This document shows positions 1 to 5,602 of a stretch of 5,995 bases of DNA, one piece after another. The stretch is from contig JALWRO010000141.1 in NCBI GenBank assembly GCA_027080605.1, forward strand, positions 1-5,995, in the 5' to 3' direction. How positions within the stretch are numbered: position 1 is the first letter of the stretch; each line of letters opens with the position of its first letter. This stretch comes from Campylobacterales bacterium (GTDB taxonomy: Bacteria; Campylobacterota; Campylobacteria; Campylobacterales; QNZT01). Under the pieces are notes generated by a model. It had not been told where the DNA came from, made no database searches, and saw only the letters and a list, made by a program, of their open reading frames with translations. A program made the position numbers and the translations under genes.

Positions 1-45
1 CCTTAATATAATTTTTTAATTTATTATACACAATATAGATTATAT
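1..45 (-). promoter_or_regulatory. AT-rich spacer after pglF with a possible -10 box and ribosome binding site for a gene beyond the edge
   Basis: This is the only non-coding DNA in the window and it is almost entirely A and T. On the minus strand it contains a perfect TATAAT at 28-23 and ends with AAGG at 4-1. That could be a promoter and Shine-Dalgarno of a gene starting just outside the window. The hexamer at the -35 distance (GTGTAA, 51-46) is poor, and a TATAAT in such AT-rich DNA can be chance. I see no GC-rich hairpin with a U tract, so no intrinsic terminator follows pglF here. Confidence 0.25.
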
Positions 46-1812
46 TTACACATCATGTTTAAATTCAGGTAAAATATCTTTAAGTTTTTGAAGCTTATTT
101 TCAATTATTAACAACTCTTCGATATCTTTGCTAAGCTTATCAATATCGTAAGAGGTTGTCTTCGAAACGAGAATGGAGTCATACATCGTCTTTTTGTCAC
201 TCTCATCAATGAGGAGCTCTTCATAGAGTTTTTCCCCCTTGCGAAGCCCTGTAAAGACAATGCCAAGATCCTCCCGGTCATAAATCTTCAGCATTTTTCG
301 TGCCAGATCGACGATCTTGACCGGTTTACCCATATCGAGAATGAAGAGTTCGTTCTTCTGTGCGATCGCCGCCGCCTGAAGTACAAGCTGACACGCTTCT
401 GGAATCAGCATAAAATAGCGCGTGATCTCAGGATGGGTGATCGTCAGTGGACGATTCTGAGCGATCTGGCGTTTGAATTTGGGAATGACACTGCCGCTGG
501 AACCCAGCACGTTACCGAAACGCACCGCTGTAATCAACGTATTTTTACTCTCAACATTCTGTGCGTAGAGTTCACACACACGTTTGGTCGCGCCCATGAC
601 ATTGGTCGGGCGTACCGCTTTGTCGGTCGAGATGAGCACAAACTTTTCGACATCGTATTTGATCGCCAGATCGATCGTATTCTTGGTCCCAATGATGTTG
701 TTGAGCACCGCACCTTCGATATTCTCTTCACACAGCGGTACATGTTTGTAGGCAGCGGCATGAATGACGATATCGGGACGATACTTCACGAATGTCTTTT
801 CAAGCAATTTCCTGTCCACCACCGACTGCATCAATGAGACAGTATCTTTCTGAAGCAGCTCCTCGGTGATCGTGTAGAGATTATACTCACTGTGATCGAG
901 CAAAATCAGACGCTTTGCACCGCTTCTGGCACACTGCCTGGCGATCTCACTGCCGATACTTCCCCCTGCCCCGGTGATCATGACCACTCTGTTCTCGACC
1001 AGCTTGTCGATCACCTTGGTATCGAGATCCTTCGGACGGCGTGCGAGCAGATCTTCGATGGCGATATCACGCAGATTCTCTTCCTTGTTCGCCAGTAGCC
1101 TCGAGAGCTTGATATGCTCGACACCCGCCTTTTTGAGCCGTTCGAATAAGGTATCGAGCGCGTCAGGTGTATACGCTTTGGTGATGATGGCACTGTTAAT
1201 CGCATACTTCCGGATCAGCGCTTCGAGCTCCTCACACGGATAGACCTTTTTGTTGAAGAAGTAGGAGTTGATCAGGCTCTTGTCGTTGTCCACAACGGCT
1301 ACGGGAAAGTAGTCGATCGAACCTTCCATCGCGGAACTGATGATTTGTGCACTTTTTTGGTTAGCACCGATGATTAAAGCGGGATTGATTTTCTCGCCGT
1401 GAAAATTTCTGAACATTCTCTTTGAAAAACGCAAAGCACCTACAAGAAAAAACGAGAGTAAAAAATCGATCAGGATTGCACTTCTGGGAAATACTCCCTG
1501 ATAAAAAAGATAGATATATGCCACAAAAATGAGGTAGGCAAGCAGCAGTGCATAAAGAATTTTCTGCATGTCCCCCAGTACAAAATAGCGCCAGGTGACA
1601 TAGTAGATCTTGAATACGAAAAACATTATGATCTTGATCGCAATCAGATACCAGACCAGCCGATAAAAACTTTCCAGATAATTTGGAGGAATATCAAAAT
1701 TGAATCGCAACTGATAAGCCATAAAAAAGGAGAAGAAAAATATCAACGCATCTGCAATCACAAAAAAGAGTGCTCTTTTAAATGATGTCGGTCGTAATAG
1801 TTGTCGCATCAT
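46..1812 (-). CDS. pglF: PglF, membrane-bound UDP-GlcNAc 4,6-dehydratase
   Basis: This 588-residue enzyme (C. jejuni PglF: 590 aa) converts UDP-GlcNAc to UDP-2-acetamido-2,6-dideoxy-4-keto-glucose, the first step towards bacillosamine. The N-terminus has about four membrane helices (roughly 15-35, 52-75, 85-104 and 112-127). A CoA-binding-like Rossmann domain follows (about 143-240, beginning ALIIGAN). The catalytic short-chain dehydrogenase/reductase domain starts near 270. It carries TGAGGSIG (280-287) for NAD, HAAAYKHVP (351-359), and STDKA (395-399) with Thr396, Asp397 and Lys398. Met406 stands where most SDR enzymes have Tyr, with Lys410 four residues later. The TDK triad with Met in place of Tyr is characteristic of PglF (C. 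jejuni Asp396, Lys397, Met405). The start at 1812 overlaps the pglE stop by 4 nt. It is the last gene of the block inside the window. Its catalytic half is clearly richer in GC (54-58% sampled) than its membrane half (about 35% sampled). Confidence 0.96.
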   Translation of the reverse strand: MMRQLLRPTSFKRALFFVIADALIFFFSFFMAYQLRFNFDIPPNYLESFYRLVWYLIAIKIIMFFVFKIYYVTWRYFVLGDMQKILYALLLAYLIFVAYIYLFYQGVFPRSAILIDFLLSFFLVGALRFSKRMFRNFHGEKINPALIIGANQKSAQIISSAMEGSIDYFPVAVVDNDKSLINSYFFNKKVYPCEELEALIRKYAINSAIITKAYTPDALDTLFERLKKAGVEHIKLSRLLANKEENLRDIAIEDLLARRPKDLDTKVIDKLVENRVVMITGAGGSIGSEIARQCARSGAKRLILLDHSEYNLYTITEELLQKDTVSLMQSVVDRKLLEKTFVKYRPDIVIHAAAYKHVPLCEENIEGAVLNNIIGTKNTIDLAIKYDVEKFVLISTDKAVRPTNVMGATKRVCELYAQNVESKNTLITAVRFGNVLGSSGSVIPKFKRQIAQNRPLTITHPEITRYFMLIPEACQLVLQAAAIAQKNELFILDMGKPVKIVDLARKMLKIYDREDLGIVFTGLRKGEKLYEELLIDESDKKTMYDSILVSKTTSYDIDKLSKDIEELLIIENKLQKLKDILPEFKHDV

Positions 1813-2912
1813 CGTTTCAGACTCTTTCTAATGATAGTACACACTCTTTCGACATCACTTCTCGTCATCTGCGTGCCACTTGGCAGACAAAGCCCTTTTT
1901 GAAAAAGGGCTTCAGAAAAACCATTAGTAAATGCTGTAGCATCATTGAAAAGTGGCTGTAAGTGCATTGGCTTCCACAACGGTCTGGACTCGATATTTTC
2001 CCTGGTCAATGCTTCAATAACCTGATCAGGATTACTCTTTTCCAATGCAATCGTTGTTAGCCATCTGTTACCTTTGCTACCGCTTACCTCCGGCATAAAA
2101 GAGATTTCATCGATCTCCTGTAATATTTGCCGGTATATCTCAAAAATTTCCCATTTTTTTGCAACACGCTCTTTCAAAACTTCCATCTGTGCCACACCGA
2201 TTGCTGCGAGTACATTGCTCATACGATAGTTATATCCATACTCCAGATGTTCATAAAAAAGTGCATTTTCCCGTGCCTGTGTCGCATAAAACTCCGCTTT
2301 TTTTATCCAGGCTTCATTGTCACTGACAAGCATCCCCCCACCGCTGGTAGTCAATATTTTATTGCCGTTAAATGAGTAGATACCCATATCACCGAATGTG
2401 CCTGTCTGCTTTTCCCCGAAACTTGCACCCAGTGATTCTGCTGCGTCTTCAATAAGATAGATACTGTTTTCTCTGCAAATAGCCGCAATCTCATCAATTT
2501 TCGCACTCTGTCCGTACAGATGCGTCACAATCAGTGCTTTAGGCTTTTTCTCCAGTTTTGCAATCGCCTCTTTTAACAAAAGCGGATCCAGATTCCAGCT
2601 CTCATCGGAATCGATAAAAACAGGCGTGGCATTTTGATAGAGTATCGGCGCTACCGAACCAATAAATGTAAAAGTCGAAGCGAGTACAATATCTCCTTCC
2701 CCAATCCCAAGCACCCTTAGTGCCAGATGAATCGCAGCCGTACCACTGCTCGTCGCCAGTGCATGACCTACACCAGTATACTCCGTCACCAATTTTTCAA
2801 ATCTCTGTACAAACGCACCCAATGGGGCAATGTAGTTGCTCTCAAAAACTTCATTGATATATTGCTGTTCTTTACCACTCATGTGGGGAGGGGATAGGAA
2901 AAGTCGCTCCAT
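1809..2912 (-). CDS. pglE: PglE, PLP-dependent UDP-4-keto-6-deoxy-GlcNAc C4 aminotransferase
   Basis: The protein has 367 residues from the ATG at 2912 (368 if the TTG at 2915 were used). It belongs to the DegT/DnrJ/EryC1 fold-type I sugar aminotransferases. It is expected to aminate the PglF product with glutamate as donor, giving the UDP-4-amino precursor of bacillosamine in the cytoplasm. Numbered from the ATG, SSGTAA (55-60) binds the PLP phosphate. Asp156 in EDAAE pairs with the PLP ring nitrogen. Lys185 in SFNGNK (180-185) is the Schiff-base lysine (Lys184 in C. jejuni PglE). The stretches LSPPHM, SNYIAPLG, KPKALIVTHLYG, TTSGGGML, GYNYR and RPLWKPMH match C. jejuni PglE closely. The main difference is a segment about 20 residues shorter between NRWL and RPLW, which explains 367 against 386 aa. 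The TGA stop overlaps the pglF start. No acetyltransferase gene (pglD) precedes it, unlike in C. jejuni. A perfect inverted repeat lies in the codons for residues 334-341. Confidence 0.95.
   Translation of the reverse strand: MERLFLSPPHMSGKEQQYINEVFESNYIAPLGAFVQRFEKLVTEYTGVGHALATSSGTAAIHLALRVLGIGEGDIVLASTFTFIGSVAPILYQNATPVFIDSDESWNLDPLLLKEAIAKLEKKPKALIVTHLYGQSAKIDEIAAICRENSIYLIEDAAESLGASFGEKQTGTFGDMGIYSFNGNKILTTSGGGMLVSDNEAWIKKAEFYATQARENALFYEHLEYGYNYRMSNVLAAIGVAQMEVLKERVAKKWEIFEIYRQILQEIDEISFMPEVSGSKGNRWLTTIALEKSNPDQVIEALTRENIESRPLWKPMHLQPLFNDATAFTNGFSEALFQKGLCLPSGTQMTRSDVERVCTIIRKSLKR
1822..1827 (-). promoter_or_regulatory. Weak ribosome binding site of pglF within pglE
   Basis: AAAGAG on the minus strand lies 9 nt before the first of two tandem ATG codons (1812 and 1809) and 12 nt before the second. 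The spacing favours the first ATG. That ATG shares the sequence ATGA with the pglE TGA stop, a typical arrangement for translational coupling. Confidence 0.45.
1890..1912. repeat. Perfect 11-bp inverted repeat inside the 3' end of pglE
   Basis: AAGCCCTTTTT (1890-1900) and AAAAAGGGCTT (1902-1912) are exact reverse complements around a single central G at 1901. In mRNA this could form a tight stem, with the loop opening some of the central A-U pairs. It lies about 80 nt before the pglE stop, in codons for E-A-L-F-Q-K-G-L. C. jejuni PglE has a similar peptide (E-L-F-F-Q-K-G-I), so protein conservation could explain part of the pattern. No U tract follows on the coding strand, so it is not a standard intrinsic terminator. 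Confidence 0.8.
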
Positions 2913-2915
2913 CAA

Positions 2916-3512
2916 TTAACCTTTGATCGTTTGCAAAATATATTTTAGATCCTGCCAGAATGAGTAATTTCGGATATATGCTTTATTGATCTCCGTCTTA
3001 TCCGGATAAATTACTTCATCATTATAACGCTTCGGATCTTTCTGCTCTGCCAGAAGCTGCTCTTCATTTTTATACTTCAGCGTTGCAGGTCCGGTAATTC
3101 CCGGTTTGACAGAGAGGATTATACGATCTTCACCTTTCAGTTTGTCTGCATAGCCGGGAACATCAGGGCGTGGTCCAACCAGGCTCATATCCCCCAGCAA
3201 CACGTTGATCAGCTGTGGTAATTCATCAACCTTGGTTTTGCGAAGCATTGCCCCCGCCCGTGTAATACGCCGATCCGACTCAGTTGTCACAGTCGTATCC
3301 ACACCGGGTACCTCTTTCATAGTACGCAGTTTCAGTACAGAAAAGAGTTTACCGTTTTGCCCCACCCTCTTTTGCAGAAAAAAGCCGTTTCTTCCGGTCG
3401 AAACAGTGGCAACGATATAGCCGATCAAAATCACCCACCAGAACAACGACAGCAACAGTGCCGAAACGATAATATCAAACAATCGTTTGATCACTCTGTC
3501 ACGTTTTCTCAT
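2916..3512 (-). CDS. pglC: PglC-like small monotopic phosphoglycosyl transferase (priming sugar transferase), non-canonical type
   Basis: This 198-residue enzyme should start glycan assembly by moving a sugar 1-phosphate from a UDP-sugar to undecaprenyl phosphate at the inner membrane. Its length matches C. jejuni PglC (200 aa). A basic N-terminus leads into RLFD (10-13) and one hydrophobic segment (about 12-37). KLRTM (61-65), VDELPQ (95-100) with the Asp96-Glu97 catalytic dyad, GDMSLVGPRP (107-116) and KPGITG (136-141) follow. Two points separate it from classic PglC. The Ser-Pro pair that breaks the re-entrant helix (Ser23-Pro24 in C. jejuni) aligns with Trp25-Trp26. The stretch after PGITG reads PATLKYKNEE and not WAQVNGRN, followed by a YNDEVIYPDK...NYSFWQDL tail. 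The chemistry is secure from the dyad, but the identity of the sugar is not. The position after pglB and before pglE suggests it uses the product of PglF/PglE, perhaps after further modification. The gene name is given by position; it may be a functional substitute and not an orthologue. Confidence 0.85.
   Translation of the reverse strand: MRKRDRVIKRLFDIIVSALLLSLFWWVILIGYIVATVSTGRNGFFLQKRVGQNGKLFSVLKLRTMKEVPGVDTTVTTESDRRITRAGAMLRKTKVDELPQLINVLLGDMSLVGPRPDVPGYADKLKGEDRIILSVKPGITGPATLKYKNEEQLLAEQKDPKRYNDEVIYPDKTEINKAYIRNYSFWQDLKYILQTIKG
2920..2924 (-). promoter_or_regulatory. Ribosome binding site of pglE, decides its start
   Basis: AAAGG on the minus strand lies 7 nt before the ATG at 2912 and overlaps the final codons of the PGT gene. 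A TTG at 2915 is also in frame but only 4 nt from this site. The ATG is preferred because of the spacing and because the protein then begins M-E-R-L-F-LSPPHM, in register with C. jejuni PglE (M-R-F-F-LSPPHM). Confidence 0.65.
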
Positions 3513-5600
3513 CTATCTCTTGAGTTTATAAACTTTTGCGTAAGGAGTCAGTATGACCGGCTCAAACAGGTTGCTGTCATAGTTCTCCAGTACGAAAAGC
3601 TGGATATAGAGCGACTGGTACATCTTCTCATCCAGAAGCAGGAAAGCACCGTATGTCGGCATATAGATCAGCGTCAGAGGTCCATCTTCCGAGATATTCT
3701 GGATATTTTTTTCCAGTTTTCCTGCTTTGTTGTAGCCGACAGTCACAAATCTTTTCAACGGTACCTGTCGGTTCCCCAGACGCAATGTACTGGTAGCTTT
3801 ATCAAGCATAATGCCGTTACCCAGGTCCAGTACAGTACCTTTGTCCTGAAAATAGTGCGTCATGTAGAAAAAGGGCTGGGGGTATTGTCTGCCGGTGACC
3901 AGATCGAGATTGCTAAACATCGCGACTGTCGGAAATATGTTTAGCATACGCTCCGGAAGATAGAGATAGATATCACGTGTCGCAGGTGGCAATCTGAAAT
4001 CCGGATCTTTCAGTTCCTCCAGCAAGGCATTGGGATCTTTCTCCTGAAAAATAGTATTCGCCACAATCGAATAGTTTGAATCGACATAGGTCTCCACAGC
4101 CAGACGGGAGAGATTGGCAGCTTGCATCTGAGAATCTGTCGTCAGAATTTTGGAGATGATGAAGTTGTCTTCATTATGTTTTGCACCATCTATCAATGTC
4201 GATGTGTCTGCATAGTACCAGATTGGATAACCATAATCCCACCATGCTATGGTATAGTCTTTGGAAGATGCTTTATTGTTAAGTTGATTGAGTACTTTCA
4301 CTTCTTCACTGTTAAAAACTGTTGGCACCTTATAATCCATAATATGACTAATATTAGGATAGAGTGCAGTAAGTGACAAAAAGGAGAAAAGCACAAAAGA
4401 AAATTTTTGATTTTCAATTTTTTCCGAAACAAGATAAAAAAAGTAGATCAATGAAAACGCAGCCACCGGTACAGCATATACAGTAAACCGAAGACCGGCC
4501 CAATGCGCAAACACACCCACGCCAATAAGCGGCAAAGCCAGGATAAAAGGTCTGTGTTTAATCACCAAAAGAATATACCCGACCAAACTCAGCGCAAATA
4601 ATATTGGATGTCCAATAATTCTATTTGCAACGGTTTCCCATGAAATTTTACCGGCTTCACGAACGGTTTGGATTACTTGAAAAAAATGCAACCCCTCTTC
4701 TTCTACTCCACGCTCTGTATAACCGGCGATTTTTCCCCAGATCAATGCAAACATATCACCAAAAACAAAAAAAACAAACAATGCACCCAATGAGATAAAA
4801 AATAATTTTTTATTGTCAAGTTTTGTTTTAATCTGCTCTAATAAAATAAATATACCGGCAATAATAATAATTTTAATCCAAACAGGTAGTACCCAGAGTG
4901 ATATTGAGGCTACGATGATAAAAAAATAACTGTTTTTCTCCCTCTTTTGGAAGATTAGTTGATACCCTGCCCAAATGACAAACATCGCATAGACCAAGCT
5001 CAGCCCTTGAGGATAAAACAGGGGATAGATCAACAGTGAAAATGCCAGCCATAAGACATTTCTATCCTCTTTATGATAGATCGTATAGAGGAAAAAGTAC
5101 AAGATCGTAAACTGTAAAAAGACTGAAAACATATCGGTATCATAATACCCAGTCATCGTACGATTATAGTAACTCCAGCCTATCGAACCAAGGAGAGCAG
5201 CAAAAAACCCTACCCATGGTAATTTGATCAATTTAGCAGTCAAAACAATTGGAATCACAACCAGACTTGAAATAAACGCCGGCATATAGAGCATCACTGT
5301 ATCAAGTGAAAACGGTGTATATTTGGCTAAAAAATATGTCATATAGACCATACCCGGATAACTTTTAATTGCGATATCTACCCTTGGATTAGATGCGTGA
5401 GAATGGTTGAGTAAGTACTCCGACGCTGCACCAAAAAAGTAGCCATCATTGGTATTGATCATCAGCTGATTATTCCAGAAAAAACTGGCCATTTCTCCTG
5501 CCCAGCTTACCCATAACATACGCACCAACACACTAAAAGCATATGCGATAAATATCAGTATGATTGTCTCTTTATAATTGAAATCTTTTGTTTTGAACAT
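3513..5600 (-). CDS. pglB: PglB, undecaprenyl-diphosphooligosaccharide--protein oligosaccharyltransferase (STT3 family)
   Basis: This 695-residue membrane enzyme transfers a lipid-linked glycan en bloc to Asn side chains in periplasmic proteins (C. jejuni PglB: 713 aa). Roughly the first 425 residues are multi-pass membrane helices and the rest is the periplasmic domain. The visible catalytic set matches C. jejuni/C. lari PglB. Asp52 lies in NTNDGY (49-54). Arg147 lies in NRTM. GYYDTDM (151-157) holds Asp154 and Asp156. TVREA holds Glu315, the counterpart of C. lari Glu319. Arg327 is 12 residues further on and matches C. lari Arg331, which reads the acidic -2 position of bacterial sequons. 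The WWDYG motif is at 453-457, followed by RDIYLYLPERM and an MxxI motif at 552-555. The C-terminus ends AKVYKLKR, close to the C. jejuni AKVFKLKI. The strict D/E-X-N-X-S/T sequon is therefore a reasonable inference. The start has a strong GAGGA site. The TAG stop directly abuts the next ATG. An acidic sequon occurs at residues 507-511. Confidence 0.97.
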   Translation of the reverse strand: MFKTKDFNYKETIILIFIAYAFSVLVRMLWVSWAGEMASFFWNNQLMINTNDGYFFGAASEYLLNHSHASNPRVDIAIKSYPGMVYMTYFLAKYTPFSLDTVMLYMPAFISSLVVIPIVLTAKLIKLPWVGFFAALLGSIGWSYYNRTMTGYYDTDMFSVFLQFTILYFFLYTIYHKEDRNVLWLAFSLLIYPLFYPQGLSLVYAMFVIWAGYQLIFQKREKNSYFFIIVASISLWVLPVWIKIIIIAGIFILLEQIKTKLDNKKLFFISLGALFVFFVFGDMFALIWGKIAGYTERGVEEEGLHFFQVIQTVREAGKISWETVANRIIGHPILFALSLVGYILLVIKHRPFILALPLIGVGVFAHWAGLRFTVYAVPVAAFSLIYFFYLVSEKIENQKFSFVLFSFLSLTALYPNISHIMDYKVPTVFNSEEVKVLNQLNNKASSKDYTIAWWDYGYPIWYYADTSTLIDGAKHNEDNFIISKILTTDSQMQAANLSRLAVETYVDSNYSIVANTIFQEKDPNALLEELKDPDFRLPPATRDIYLYLPERMLNIFPTVAMFSNLDLVTGRQYPQPFFYMTHYFQDKGTVLDLGNGIMLDKATSTLRLGNRQVPLKRFVTVGYNKAGKLEKNIQNISEDGPLTLIYMPTYGAFLLLDEKMYQSLYIQLFVLENYDSNLFEPVILTPYAKVYKLKR
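3517..3521 (-). promoter_or_regulatory. Probable ribosome binding site of the PGT gene
   Basis: AAGAG on the minus strand lies 4 nt before the ATG at 3512, inside the last codons of pglB. The match is moderate and the spacing short. With the pglB TAG touching this ATG, translation probably depends partly on ribosomes finishing pglB. Confidence 0.45.
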
Positions 5601-5602
5601 TC

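Noticed and set aside
433..837. A 134-codon open frame on the plus strand, with further antisense frames near 892-1243
   Set aside because: They are complementary-strand shadows of the GC-richer catalytic part of pglF. Their translations look like random antisense sequence without a recognisable fold or signal.
1890..1912. The inverted repeat read as an intrinsic terminator
   Set aside because: On the transcribed strand the stem is followed by UGUCUGCC and not by a U tract, and it lies inside an open, conserved coding sequence.
2913..2915. TTG as an alternative pglE start directly after the PGT stop
   Set aside because: It is only 4 nt from the AAAGG site, while the ATG is at 7 nt and begins in register with C. 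jejuni PglE.
2916..3512. Possible fusion of PglC with a PglD acetyltransferase, as in bifunctional PGTs
   Set aside because: At 198 residues the protein has room only for the PGT domain, and no hexapeptide-repeat sequence is visible in it or in pglE.
3357..3944. A 195-codon open frame on the plus strand
   Set aside because: It runs antisense across the 5' part of the PGT gene and the 3' part of pglB, whose proteins are clearly conserved. Its translation shows no recognisable domain.
4767..4774. A run of eight A (T8 in the coding strand) in pglB as a phase-variation tract
   Set aside because: It is short, encodes ordinary Phe-rich membrane sequence, and the reading frame is intact. Contingency tracts in Campylobacterota are mostly longer G/C runs.
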